From assembly GCF_041146395.1 (NCBI RefSeq), contig NC_090997.1, positions 39,163,501 through 39,227,500 on the forward strand: a DNA stretch of 64,000 nt. Direction: 5' to 3'. Below are positions 39,400-51,200 of this stretch, piece after piece. This DNA is from Eulemur rufifrons (taxonomy: Eukaryota; Chordata; Mammalia; Primates; Lemuridae). A program made the translations under genes and the position numbers. The stretch's first letter is position 1; each line of letters opens with the position of its first letter. The notes below the pieces were generated by a model, which had not been told where the DNA came from, searched no databases, and saw only the letters and a list, made by a program, of their open reading frames with translations.

Positions 39400-39836
39400 C
39401 AGTGCTGTCCAAAGAGACTTTCTGCAGTGACAGAACAGTTCTCTATCTGTGCTGTCCCATATAGTAGCCACCAGCCACATGCGATCCTCGTGCACTAGAA
39501 ATGTGGATATGGGTCGAGTATCCCTTATCTGAAATACCTGGACCAGAAGTGTTTTCCAGATTTTGGAGTATTTGCATTACACATATTTATTGGATACTTC
39601 AGCATCCCTAATTCAAAAATTCAAAATTCAGAATGCTTCAATAAGCATTTCTTTGAGCATCATGTTGGTGCTCAAAGTTTCAGATATTGGAGCATTTCAG
39701 ACTTCAGATTTTTTTGAATTAGGGTTACTCAACCTGTAGTGAGACAAAGGAACTAAATTTTGAACTATATTTAATTTTAATCAATTTAAATCTAAGCAGT
39801 CACACGTGGCTAGCACTGCCACATTGGGCAGCACAG
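39400..39836 (+). mobile_element. MER5A-type hAT MITE, interrupted by a Tigger MITE
   Basis: CAGTGCTGTCCAAAGAGACT, then TAGTAGCCACCAGCCACATG, is split, then GGAACTAAATTTTGAAC, CAGTCACACGTGGCTAGCA and GGGCAGCACAG follow. An 8 bp duplication TGCTAATA/ATCTAATA lies at 39392-39399 and 39837-39844. Confidence 0.85.
39510..39736. mobile_element. Tigger/pogo-type MITE nested in MER5A
   Basis: It begins TGGGTCGAGTATCCCTTATC and ends TTAGGGTTACTCAACCTG with flanking TA. It is the same family as the copy at 38285-38512. Confidence 0.85.
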
Positions 39837-39859
39837 ATCTAATATGTGCAGGCCACTTA

Positions 39860-40980
39860 GATGGCTCTGTGAATACTCATTTCCTAAAACTTGAGACAAT
39901 GTTGGGACTGGTCCTTCACTTCCACTGAGCAGGATTTAATTAAAACTCCACAGTTTATCTTGACTGTCTTTTAATCAATAACTTGCACTCTTCACTCCTG
40001 TCATGTAGCTGAAGATAGTCCCCGGCTTTTAAAGTTCTCTCTTATTTTTCATTTTAGTTGTATGCAAATGTAAAGGTTCTTTCCCGCAAGAACACATTCC
40101 CCACGCAAAGCACATCTTCAGCCACGTGTTCAAATGCTTTATGGATCCTGGTTCTTCTTTACCACATACATAGACACGACAGCTGTTCTTTGTTCTTAAT
40201 GCCTCTCCATTTAGGCTAAATATTTTATCTTAAATACTGTTTTAATATGTTAACATGGGGATGTTCCATATGGAAACTATCCTATGGAAATATTGATAAT
40301 TTGTACACAACAGGATTGATCTAGCTGGATTATTAATAGAGAGGCTGTGTAATGCTATGGCATTTCTCAGAAATGTCAATGGATACTTACTCACTGTAGA
40401 TAAATACAGTCCCTTAGGCTATGAAGCCAAACTTTTGGAATTGTCACAAGAATACAACTAATCTGTGTATTATATATAGCAAAGCTGGAATCATTGTTGC
40501 CAGGCCACTTGGTACATCCTTTCAGAGGGTGTGATATTCAAATACATGTGGATCTTGGGGAAACCTGGATCTACAACCCCACAGGCTAGATTAGCGTTGG
40601 AATTCACTACAAAATTGTGGGACAAAACCAAGATGGTGTCTAAAAGGGCCAGTATATTCAGGAGACCAATTAGCTTTAGGATTCCCTAGTTGCTTGAGTC
40701 ACTTAGTAAGTGGTGTGAATATAGGGTTTTTAGATTCTTCAAGATATGAGATAGTGATAAGTACTTTCCAAATTAAAGGATAGATTGGATATAAAACATC
40801 TAGTCTGGATCTTGTCATATAGTAACCACTTAAATATTAGGTCTCTTTTCCCCCGCTTTGTTCCCTGGCTTTTGGGACTTTGGTCCCTGAGGAGGACCAC
40901 ATATAAAGGAGTCCTCTCCCAGGGATGCTATGACCAAACGCCTACCTCCATGGAATAGAGGTCCCCTGGAGGAATTGTGG
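39860..40980. other. Unique sequence, nothing recognised
   Basis: Non-coding sequence. A reverse-strand open frame of 113 codons at 40830-41171 has a hydrophobic N-terminus but no recognisable family, and it runs into the L1/HAL1 relic. Confidence 0.35.
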
Positions 40981-42000
40981 GGCAGGGCAGAGGGGAGCGC
41001 TAACTCGACACAAGATGTTCCAAACAGCATCACAAACATCGCAAATGCAATTCCTCTCCATTGTAAGGATTGTAAATTCAGAACACAAAATATTCTTAGA
41101 GTATGTTCCAGAAAACATGAGCTCAAATTACAAACCACTAAATGCAAGAGGAAATAAACCACCATAACCAAGAGTTAGCAGAAACAACAAACTACAGAAT
41201 TATAGGATGGATATTGGAAACATTTGATACTTGAATATAAACTAAGTATGTTTAATGTACTTAAGAAATATTTAAAAGCATTGAAAATATGAACAGGACC
41301 TAGAGACTTACAAAATGACCAGGCAAGTTTAAAAAAAAACTTGTAGAAATAAAAATCATATGTAATGATTGAAATGAGAAACTCCATGGATAAGTTAAAT
41401 AGCAGTTAGACCTAGCTGGAAGGAGATTTGTAAACTGTAAATTAGCTCTGAAGAAATTACTCAGAAAAAATGACAGAGATAAGCACTACAAAAAATATAA
41501 GAGAAAGCTCTATAGTAAGGAGATCTAACTATTAATATATTCATTCCAGACTTTCAGAAGAGGATAATAGAATGGAAGAAAAGCAATGTCCAAGAGGTAC
41601 TAAAAATATTCCAAAATAATAGAAAGTCTCAAATTCCCAGGTTCAGGAAACCCAAACAAATCCCAAACCAGATAAATAAAAGGGACACAGAAAAGTTTAT
41701 AAATGAATCGAGGAAAAAAAGGACAAATTATACTAAAATTAGACTAACACATAACTTATTAACAAAATCAATGAAAGCTAGAAAACAATGAAGTAATACA
41801 TTCAAAGTGCTGAGAGAAAAATAATATCAACTTAGAATTGTAAACTATCTTTTTAGAAGGAGCAAAATAAGTAAATTTCAATCAAAAGCCAAGAATGTGT
41901 AGTATAAGTTCTCTACATACTGTAAAAATAACATGCAATGTCTAAGTTAAAGGGCAATTTACAGATTGTCCTCAATAAAAATATATTACTTTTATAATCA
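40980..42000 (+). mobile_element. HAL1/L1 ORF1-type LINE relic
   Basis: The A-rich coding-like text follows L1/HAL1 ORF1: ATGAGCTCAAATTAC, TAGCTCTGAAGAAATTAC, then AGATAAATAAAAGGGACACA, AAAGTGCTGAGAGAAAAATA, and AACTTAGAATTGTAAACTAT. It is heavily mutated and has no intact frame. Confidence 0.65.
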
Positions 42001-42084
42001 AAAACAAACTGCCACTCATGTGTGTAACACTGTGAGTAAATAATGACTTAGAACAGTAAGACAAATGGTATTCTTTCATTTCAG

Positions 42085-42165
42085 ATTCTATGACTAGTGC
42101 CTAGCACAGAACCTGGTACAGGATAGATGGCCAACAAATATTTGTTGACTGACTGAATGTTTAAC
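42085..42165 (+). mobile_element. L2 3' terminus
   Basis: GTGCCTAGCACAGAACCTGG with AACAAATATTTGTTGACTGA is the typical L2 3' end. Confidence 0.7.
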
Positions 42166-42177
42166 ATCATTTACTGT

Positions 42178-42482
42178 TTTTGTTTGTTTGTCTTGTTTTG
42201 TTTGTTTTAAGAGACAGAGTCTCATTTTGTTGCTCAGGCTGGAGTGCAGTGGCACAGTCAGAGCTCACTGTAGCCTCTAACTCCTAGACACAAGCAATTC
42301 TCCGGCCTCAGCCTCCTGAGTAGCTAGGACTACAGACGCGTGCCACCGCGCCTGGCTTATTTTTCTATTTTTTGTAGAAATGGGGTCTTGCTCTTGCTCA
42401 GGCTGATCGCGAACTCCTGGCGTCAAGCAGTCCTCCTGCCTCGGCCTCCTGGAGTGCTAGAATTGAGCCACTGCGCCTGGCC
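42178..42482 (-). mobile_element. AluJ-like SINE, reverse orientation
   Basis: An interrupted T-rich tail, then GAGACAGAGTCTCATTTTGT, GGAGTGCAGTGGCACAGTC, a TTTTTTGTAGAAATGGGG middle and a GCCACTGCGCCTGGCC end. There is no lemur insert. A small deletion removes GATTACAGGCGT near the 5' end. Confidence 0.9.
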
Positions 42483-43570
42483 AGCATGTCATCTTCTACA
42501 GCCACCCAATATATCAGGGTTCTGTTGTTTATCTGCTAAAGGCTAAACTGGCTTATCTCAGGTTGGAGAACTAAGAAGAGCTATTATAAATAAATCTAAT
42601 GTCACTTTACACTGAAAGATAGTTGCGGGCAATGCAGTAGAGAAGAGAGATTTCAAATCCCATCTCACAGATAACAGATCATGTTCAATTCCAAGAGGAT
42701 CAATGAGTATCCATGGCAGTGTAGTAGTGGGGGTACTGCTTTGCTGGAAGAACAAACATTTTAAACTACATTTTGGCATAAGCTCAAATAAGACTTTGAA
42801 GAACAATGGATATCGTGGGGAAAAAACACAGCCTGGTGATTGGCAGAATTAGGTGCTAGCTTTACCTCTCTTGGGCTTCAAACCGATCACTTTGACAATC
42901 AGTCTAATTTATATCGGTAAACCAGGGGTCTTAAACTAGGTGGGCTCAAAGGGGTTTCACACTGTTGTCATTCAATAGTATTTTATTAGAAGAATGATTT
43001 TGGTAATAGTTCTACTGTTTCCATCAACAAAAGAGCTACAGCAGTATCTTTAGCTGTGTCTTCAGAGATATCCTCGCTGGGGTACCTTGAACCTCACTGT
43101 GATCTGATTCCATCATCAGGGACCCATGGAAATGTTTTTATTTTAATTTATTTTACTTTTAATTAGAAAAAAAAACATAAAATAGCAAATATAATAAATG
43201 CAGCCAGATTATATCTGTCTTTGTACCAACTCAATCATAAAATATAATTGTTATTATTTTTTTTATGGAGGAAAAAACTCATTAGTCATAATGCAGCCCT
43301 ATATGTTATAGATCCTAATGTCCAGGAATTTATAAAACTTCAGATTAGCTAAAACCTAGGAGACACTAACTATAAGGGTCTCTCTGCAGTCTAGGTCCAG
43401 AAGGTGGTACTTAGAGGTTACACTTAACAAACAAAGTTACATTTTGAGAGTTAAATTATTATAATAAAACGAACATAATGAATGAGACCAATAATTTTAT
43501 TAAAAAAATGACTTTAAAATACAGACTGCCTCTCAGGAAGAACAAAATTGGGATATCTGTGATAGTAATT
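42483..43570. other. Unique sequence, nothing recognised
   Basis: AT-rich non-coding sequence with no exon signal. Confidence 0.35.
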
Positions 43571-43790
43571 ATAATTATTACTGTGCATTTATGATGCACC
43601 AGGTACTATAGTAAGTGGGTTATGTGTACTATCTCATTTAATCCTCACAATAACCTTATGAGCAAGTATTATTGTTATGAACTTCATTCATAGAGGAGGA
43701 ACCTAAGGCTTATGAAGATTAAGTTAGCTTGCTGAATGTCACAGATTTGGTAAGTGGCAGAAGGAGGATTTAAACATAGAGTTTGATTTG
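43571..43790 (+). mobile_element. MIR SINE
   Basis: GATGCACCAGGTACTATAGT, then CATTTAATCCTCACAATAAC, GGAGGAACCTAAGGC, ATGTCACAGATTTGGTAAG and TGGCAGAAGGAGGATTTAAA is near full-length MIR. Confidence 0.9.
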
Positions 43791-45250
43791 AGAGAATGCA
43801 ATAACATCCCCAACAAAAGCCCCTCGCCTTGTGAAAACATGCTAATGCCTCCACGGTATTTGCAGAGCTCAGTGAAGACGGAGTAAGTCAACATGGAGCA
43901 GAGGGCAGAAGAGCAGAGGCAAGGTGGACTCCAACTGGCTTAAGCCTAAACATGACAGGCAAAACTCTACGGCTAATAGAAGAAATGTGATTTATTTCAT
44001 GACCAAGTATTAGAGAAAAACCCCTTAAGCAAGACAAACACCGGTGGAATTCTGTAACTCTGCAAATCAGCCTGATTCCCAGGTTAAATAATTGTCAATG
44101 GGCCTTCCATGAGGAACTCCTGAAAAAAAAATTAAAGTTAATGCTAGACTGGCAAAGTTGTGGAAATTCGACTGGGGAAGATTTTGCATTTCTAAAATCT
44201 AAGTTTTCAACAGTTGCTGCACAAGAGAAGGAAAAATTTTGAAATTAGTTATGAGGAATATAAAGGAGTGACCATTGCAACAGACTGAGGGGAATCACAG
44301 AAGAGAGAGATCAATAGGTGATGAGATATGAGGAATGAAGTGGAGAAGGAAAAGAAAAAACAAGAAAACTTTCTTTAGCTATGCTGCTAAGGGCTCTAAA
44401 GATTTCTAGTGAGATGACAGTGGAAGTTATAAATACTACTGTGCATAGTGTTTGCAGTTTTTAGTAAATAACTATGCACAAGCTAATTTGGAGTAATTTG
44501 TTTATAGTTCTTATACCATATGGTTTTCATTAAGTTATTCTCTTCATTAAGTTATGAATGTAACTTAATGAGTATTTTATTGTGATCTTTATTAAGGGTT
44601 GAATTAATGAGATTCTCCAGTATTAACATCTATATCACACTGACCTCATTGGGGTATTAACCATGCCTTTTATTCTCTGATGCTTTGACAGTTTGGGCCT
44701 TGATGACCCTGGAGGGACTGCCCTCCCAGGGCTGACTAATTTCTAGAAATAAAAAATTCACCTGGAGAGAGTGTGCCGTTCATATGCAAATCAAATAATC
44801 CAGAGCCTAAACCTCCCCCCTCCTCCTCTACTGGGCTCTCACACTCTGGACCACTATCCACCTGCCCTAATCTCCCCAAGGTCAGGTACCAGACAACAGG
44901 GGACAGTCCCTGTGCCCCAGAATCCACTGAAATTACTCAAACTAGTCAATTCCAGACACATTCACCCTGCCTCACAAGTTCCTTCCCACAGAAACCAGAG
45001 CAAAGGCTCTTGTCCACATTTTCCCCTGGCCCCCTCTGCCTCCTGACCAAGCAGGTCCCTCCCCGTGCGGCCCCCCACGGTGCCGCATGCCTCCTTCTCT
45101 CCGAATCTCTGAATACCACAAACTGTCTTTTAAATGGCAATTGTCTTCTGAGCTGCCTGCCTTGCCATACCTAGATAATAACCTACACTTCAGAAAACTG
45201 GCAGTTATCTTTAAGATTCTGGTAACTTGGGTAAGAAGACCAGGTTAGAA
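43790..45250. other. Mostly unique sequence; C-rich block at 44700-45180
   Basis: The block at 44700-45180 is C/T-rich and could be an LTR I cannot name. It contains overlapping open frames of 91 and 133 codons with no domain. An 11 bp inverted repeat sits at 44544-44571. Confidence 0.35.
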
Positions 45251-45254
45251 GCTC

Positions 45255-45436
45255 TCTTCAGTGCATTACTCAGCTTGGGCTGCCGTACAAAATATGATAG
45301 ACTGGGCGGCTTCAACAACAGAATTTATTTTCTCACAGTTCTAGAGGCTGGAAGTCCAAGGTAAAGGTGCCAGCATGGTCGGGCTCTCTTCCTGGCTTAC
45401 CGATGGCTGCCTTCTCATTGTGTCCTCACATGTCAC

Positions 45437-45470
<34 letters not shown>

Positions 45471-45645
45471 TGAGCTCTCTGCTGTCACCTTTTGTAAGGG
45501 GACTAGTCCCATCCTGGGCACCCTACCCACATGACCTCATCTAAACCTAATTTTCTCCCAAAGGCCCCCTCTCCAAATACCCCTTCCAGGGGTTAGGGCT
45601 TCAGCCTGTGAGTTTTGAGGAGACAAAACCATTTAGTCCGTAGTA
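45255..45645 (-). mobile_element. MaLR-type solo LTR, reverse orientation
   Basis: TTGGGCTGCCGTACAAAATA, GACTGGGCGGCTTC, CTCACAGTTCTAGAGGCTGG, TGTGTCCTCACATG, GACCTCATCTAAACC and AAAGGCCCCCTCTCC follow the reverse MaLR pattern. It carries an internal (GA)n repeat at 45438-45470. Confidence 0.85.
45438..45470. repeat. (GA)n microsatellite inside the LTR
   Basis: About sixteen GA units with one AAAG interruption. Confidence 0.9.
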
Positions 45646-45649
45646 CCAC

Positions 45650-46320
45650 CTTAGCCGGATTTATTCTTTTCTGGGTGTGTGATGCACATTACAAAAAAAA
45701 TTGAGAGTGTTTTTTTCATGCTGATCATAGAAGAAAACCATACGACCCAACAACACATATTAATATTTTGGTCACTAGATAAGGAATTTTTGTAGTTGGG
45801 TAAAAATAGTGAAATATAATTGTATCCCAGCCAAGGGAGAAAGCAAGGGAGAAGGGAGCTATGCTGTGGCAAGACCACTTTCATGTGAGTCAGTGAGGGA
45901 AAGCTTAAGAATGCACCATGGGGAAGTGAACATGTGAATGTGCTCAAGAAATTGAAGTCAAGATTACTAGTTGACAAAAAATAAGTGTAAAAATATTTTA
46001 AGAAGAAGAATGTGAATTACTCTCATGGGCCAGTTGGAGATTTAGAGAGTAGAAGAGAAAATAAAATTATACTTTAGGTGTGATGTATGTTTGATTTTAG
46101 ATGTCTTAGGAGACAAGAAGCCCCAAGACACCACTGGTCCTCCCCCTGCATAGTTCGCTCCTGCCCAGACCCCCACCCCAAGAGTCCAGAGAGCGGTTTA
46201 CTTGCTTCTCCTTTGTAAGCCAGGAGAAATCTGGAGAAGGAGCAAAGCCTGCCACCATGAAATAGGACACTTATAAGACATCACAGTGGGGATGAGCCTT
46301 CATTATTTCTGTAGGAAGTG
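45650..46320. other. Unique sequence, nothing recognised
   Basis: Non-coding sequence. A reverse-strand open frame of 108 codons (45651-45977) has no recognisable motif. Confidence 0.35.
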
Positions 46321-46324
46321 GAAC

Positions 46325-46470
46325 TACTTCAGTTTCTTCATCCACAAAATTGGGATAATAGTAGCACTCACCTCTGAAGATTGCTGTCAGTTGAGATACA
46401 TGAATATAAAGCACCAGGCACATAGCCTGGTTCATCGTGGCTGCTCGGTAAGGTGAGCCATTGCTGCTAT
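46325..46470 (-). mobile_element. MIR SINE, reverse orientation
   Basis: TTCAGTTTCTTCATCCACAA, then GGGATAATAGTAGCACTCAC, then AAAGCACCAGGCACATAGCC matches reverse MIR. Confidence 0.88.
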
Positions 46471-46625
46471 CCGCACAACGTTTTACAGATAAGGGAACTG
46501 AGGTTTGGGAGAGACCATGTAACTATCCCTAGGGTTATATAGTTGAAATATGGCTGGGCTGGGCTCAAACCTTGATCTGATGCCCAAATCCATGTACTCA
46601 ACACTATGCCACTTTCTCTGGTGCA
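46470..46625 (+). mobile_element. MIR SINE, forward orientation
   Basis: TTTTACAGATAAGGGAACTG, then AGGTTTGGGAGAGACC, CTGGGCTCAAACCTTGATCT and ACTCAACACTATGCCAC matches forward MIR. It abuts a reverse MIR head to head. Confidence 0.8.
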
Positions 46626-46639
46626 ACAGAGAGCGTTCC

Positions 46640-48020
46640 CGTTTGTACTACTGCACTAAGACCTGTACGATTTCACCTTCACACTCCTACCTTCCTTTGT
46701 TCCAATTCCATGCTTGCCAAGCAAGCTTTTATGCCTTCCCAGGAACCAGACGTCAGAGGGGGTGCTCTGGTGGCAGTGTATGACTAGTCATTAGCAAGGA
46801 CTATTCCTGAGCATTAATCCCAGGATTCATGAATTCACATTGTGGCTAATACATAATGGGTTTTTGCTTTGCTTTTTGTTTTTTGTATCTCTCAAGCCTG
46901 ATAATTCTGGGAGCACTGGCAAAATTCAGTTCCTGACTCTAGAAAGCTGATGCACAGACTCCATCTGTGGTGACCATAACCAGGAATCGCTACACTCTGC
47001 ATCGCTCTCTGGCCTGGTCAGTCTCTGACCTCACTCCTCTGACCTGTCTCAGGTACCATGAAATTCTTCTGACAAGGTCCCAGTTTATTTTGCTATCTTT
47101 GTCATCCAATGGCTTTAATGTGGTAAGTGCTAATATTCTTGTATTGAAATAATCTGCTATCCCAACAGTTGTTCTGTTTTCACTCCAGTGAAAAGTTTTA
47201 AATATGGTCATTATTCTTGATTTTTCACAATCTAAAATTTCTCAATATTATTCATAGGAAACCAAGGATTCATTTCTGAGTTGGGGGAAGTAGACTTCAG
47301 GGAGGACCTCTACAGAAATCCTCCAATTCTTGGGGAGGAAATACTGGTATTGAATTAGATGACGTGATTTATTTGTTTTCTTCCAAGTTTGTGAGAATAT
47401 TGGGAATTACTATCTATAATTAGTTGCATCACGGTGACTGATTTTTCTTATGCACTTAGGTTCAGGCCTCAGCTGGGAAATGTTGGTAAAAGGAATACAG
47501 CAGGCCTCACCCAGGCAGAGCCACTCTCTTGGACTTCCCAACACCTGGGACAAGCCTTGGTCTTCCCCTGGGGCTCAGAGGAGCATGAGTGTTTGTATAA
47601 AGCTAGGCTCCATGCTTTCCTTCATAGGAGATTTTATTTCTTTTAAATAAAAAAGGCAAGGAGGAATTTTTTGCCACTTGATCCCAGCGTTGTGCCTGGC
47701 AATGGTAGGCATTATATAAACATTTGTGGGATAAACAAAATACCTCTGTAGGCAAATGAAGGAAAAAATGCCCACCTAATCTGTCATAAAAAATAACATG
47801 CATTTGTGCCTCAATCTAAATGAATTTAGAAATCCAATCTTTTTTGCAGATAAATGGAGAAGTTATTTTCACTTTATAAAGTCAATTCTTTACTGGAAGA
47901 TTCCAGTGAATATTGAAATAACACAAAACGTATATACATAAGCACAACTTTTGATACATCTTCTTAGAACATAAGCTCTATCTTATGTTCCAGCCACATG
48001 ACATGGCTTCTTGTTCCTAA
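46640..48020. other. Mostly unique sequence
   Basis: No exon I can defend. An acceptor-like CTCTGACCTGTCTCAG ending 47052 and a donor-like GTAAGT at 47123 bound a 70 bp segment without coding character. A 9 bp hairpin lies at 47967-47990. Confidence 0.35.
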
Positions 48021-48200
48021 GTCTACCATCTCGGTTCATGCCTCTGTGCCTTTGCACAGGCTAATCCCTCTGCCTGGAAAGCCCTTCCACACACTCTGCC
48101 TGTTGAAACTCTAGTCAGATTTCCAGGCCCTTTCCAAGTACCACCACTCACATGGTACTTCTATTAAACAGAATTGATCTTGCCCTGGTGTCTTTCTGCA
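48020..48200 (+). mobile_element. L2 LINE fragment
   Basis: GTGCCTTTGCACAGGCTAAT, CTCTGCCTGGAAAGCCCTTC and TTTCCAGGCCCTTTCC match the forward L2 3' region. Confidence 0.82.
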
Positions 48201-50490
48201 GCTTTTGTTTGTGTTCAGGTGAACACATTTCCTACTTCCTAATTATAAGCACCATGAATAAAATGACCATGGGTTGACTCTTTGCACTTCCCAGTGCTCC
48301 ATGCCTAATAACTTGTCTTTACAGAGAATATTCTCACATTTTCTCCCTAAGTACTACTTATAGCACAGGAGGATGGGCCTTCAGACTGCTTTAGGATGGA
48401 ATTTGTTTGAAGATAGGCTTTCTCTTAAAAATTCATGTGAATTTTATATTCAACTCTATCATATCGTATTAGTAATTTTAATATAAAAAATGTTTAAATT
48501 GACTCCTCTGGAAAATTTAGACTCCAGAAACTGCCCACTGTTTATGCTTTAGCTAGTTAGACTTTCTACAACACGACCCTGGGGATACACGTTTCTCAGC
48601 CGATAAGAGTGTGAGTAGAATCTTTAAAATGTTCATTGAGTTGAATTAAACAAGTGTAATGTAATGTAAAGGGAGATATTTATTCCAAATGCCAAACAAT
48701 GGAGAAAATATAGTTGAGACAGAGAGAGGCAGCTGAACACTAAGAAGCCCAGAATTATCAGAGAATTATTTAAAATAGCACCAGGCCCCCAAAATGCATT
48801 GTGCTTACATTTGCTGGTGTTTCCTCTCTACTTCCTTCAGTTCTCACGTCCAACTTGAGAGGCGACTGTGTTAACACACTTGCAGCCAGCCGCTGTGAAA
48901 GCACACAGTTGCCGAGTCCCACAGGAGGAAAAGTGTCCCCCGTTTCCAGTTTGGCAGATATTTTAGCCCATGAGCCTCTGGCCCCATGTTCATTCTCATG
49001 ATTGTGTTAGAAAAAAAGCTGAAAGGACTTGATAAGTAACTGACACCTGGCATTATTAATATCGAGCTGCTGAGGAAGTACAATTCGGTTTTAATGGACA
49101 TGTCTGAGGGAGATTTCTAAAATGGCCGGGGAGAATAATAGATGAATAAAAAGCCTTAGCAAATAAGTAAATTGCTGCATTTGAACATGTAAATAAATAA
49201 AACACCCCTAACTCTTGCCCTCTACTAAAATAGACACTAACCCTAAGGGACTTGAAGAAATCATTTCCTAAACAACATTCCTAAACCTAAAAGATGCTAA
49301 ATGCCTCCCAAAGTAAATATTTTCATGATAACCTGATAATAATGGAATGTAGTGTATCATAGAACTCTTCTGGACTCTGTGTGGGAAATGTGTTCATGCA
49401 AGACCCAGACATTTCGCATTATAACCTCTAACTACAATCTAATTGAAAATGGCAAAGTGCATTTTAACCAAACAAGGCTACCTAAGCACAAATGTGAATT
49501 CTTCCCTTTGCGTCTTTTACATATCCTATCAGGAGCCTTATTAATATCTGTTGAATGACGAAGGGACAGTAGGCCAATACAAACAAACACATGACGGAAT
49601 TTTCTGTTTCCATAGTAGTATCTTCCTCAATACCTCTTAAATTCCTTGTATAATGTAGCCTGGTGTGCTTGGCCAGGTGTGAAAGAGTGCTTTTATAATT
49701 TTCTCTCCTTGAATATTTGCTTATATTATCCTTCCTTGCCTGCTTACAAAACCAACAAAGACCGGATTTTCCCTACTCTGGCTTTGACAATGCCATGCAA
49801 TGCCTGGCATACATTGCCCCTTTCTTCACACTTATCAACCTGCACCATTCCTTGTATCGGGACTCTGTGAAACAGCCATTCTGTCATTTATGGTTTGGCT
49901 GTCTTTCTAGCGCTGCTGAGTATTTTCTGTTGCACTTGGCTGAAATTGTATATATGCAGTAAAATCACTGAACTGAGGAAGAGCTGCCTGCTTGCTGCTC
50001 CCGCAAGGCAAACAGCATCCGGAAGGGCAACTCATCATGGATCCGATAACATTTCAGTCACACTGTGATGGTGCACGCAGGTTTAATCAACTTCGCCACA
50101 GACATAATTCACGGTGGATCCCTTTTGTTTCACTGCTCATCAGAATGAATACACACAGGAAGCTCATTTAGCCCCCACCATTCCTCATCGGCTGCCACAA
50201 TAAACATTGATTTTATTTTCCCCGGGCCAGAAATGGTGAAATCAATATCGAACATGGCAAGTTATATTTGCTCATACCTTTTCATTCAGATTCCCTGACA
50301 AATTTTAAACATTTTACATTGCATTTATTTTAAGGATTAAGTTTGTGAGCTTATAGATTTAAATGTCAGTAAAGGTAGAAGTTAAATTGCACATGAAACT
50401 GACTGCATTAAATTTTAAAGTGAGAGGAGTTATTATTAAACTCCACACAGGGAGGTATTGAATTATTTTAGTGTTATGATCTACTAACTC
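48200..50490. other. Unique stretch with possibly conserved blocks
   Basis: About 2.3 kb without mobile elements. The blocks at 48840-49130 and 49990-50290 are evenly composed and repeat-free in an otherwise repeat-rich region, which fits conserved non-coding DNA, but this cannot be shown from one sequence. Confidence 0.4.
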
Positions 50491-50585
50491 ATTCATTGAT
50501 TAATTTGTTCATCATTCATTTGACATATATTAATGTAGCACTTAGCATTTTTCAGAAAGCTTGAAAGTAAAAGGTTAGATATTGT

Positions 50586-50930
50586 CTTAATCCATTTTTG
50601 CTGCTATAACAAAATACCCGAGACTGGGTAATCTATAAACAAAAGAAACTTATTTTCTCATGGTTCTGGAAGCTGGGAAGTCCAAGATGAATGCAATGGC
50701 ATTCAGGGACAAATGCTGTGTTCTCATGGGGTGGAAGAGCAGAAGAGGAAAAAGGCCTAAGCTGGCTGCCTTCAGCTCTTTCCTAAGACACTAATCCATT
50801 CATGAGGTGGAGCCCCATGATGTGACCACTTCCCCAAAGTGATTACACCTCTTACTATCTCTTAATACCACCACAATGGGGACTAAATTTCAACATAAAT
50901 TTTGGAGGGGACACATTCAAACTGTAGTAG
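50586..50930 (-). mobile_element. MaLR-type solo LTR, reverse orientation
   Basis: TTTTTGCTGCTATAACAAAA, CGAGACTGGGTAATCTATAA, CTCATGGTTCTGGAAGC, CATGAGGTGGAGCCCC, and TTTGGAGGGGACACATTCAA follow the reverse MaLR pattern. Confidence 0.88.
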
Positions 50931-50994
50931 GTATTAACAAATAAAAGTGCTTTCAAATTGTAAAACTTCATAAAAATACTCCATCACAAGTTAC

Positions 50995-51200
50995 TCTTTT
51001 TTTGTTTCATTTGATCCATTCATTCATAAAATGTTAAGCAATAACTGTGTATGGCCCAAGGTTTGTGCTAAGCACTGTGGATTGACAGACAAATAAAAAT
51101 AGCCCTCACTCTCTAGAAGCTCATAGTTCAATGGGAAAGAAACAGACACAGAAAAAGAAAAGAATTGGTAAAGAAGGCATAGATGAGGTTATCTCATCCA
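50995..51200 (-). mobile_element. L2 3' end, reverse orientation
   Basis: CCATTCATTCATAAAATG, TTTGTGCTAAGCACTGTGG, GCCCTCACTCTCTAGAAGCT and CATAGTTCAATGGGAAAG match reverse L2. Confidence 0.72.

Larger units (their letters stand above)
39361..39860 (-). mobile_element. L2 or MIR 3'-end fragment split by MER5A
   Basis: TTGTTCATTCATGCAACATG with TATTTACTGAATGCTAATA continues beyond the MER5A as TGTGCAGGCCACTT. This is the common ATTCATTCA...TATTTACTGAGTGCC-like reverse 3' end. Confidence 0.5.

Noticed and set aside
42178..42482. Lemur-specific Alu
   Set aside because: It lacks the AT-rich inter-monomer insert, so it is an older AluJ-like copy.
44773..45174. 133-codon forward open frame in a C-rich block
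   Set aside because: Overlapped by another frame of 91 codons, Pro/Ser-rich by composition, no domain or splice support.
47053..47122. Possible 70 bp exon between CTCAG and GTAAGT
   Set aside because: The frame and composition show no coding character, and the donor context GTG|GTAAGT is weaker. No neighbouring exon fits.
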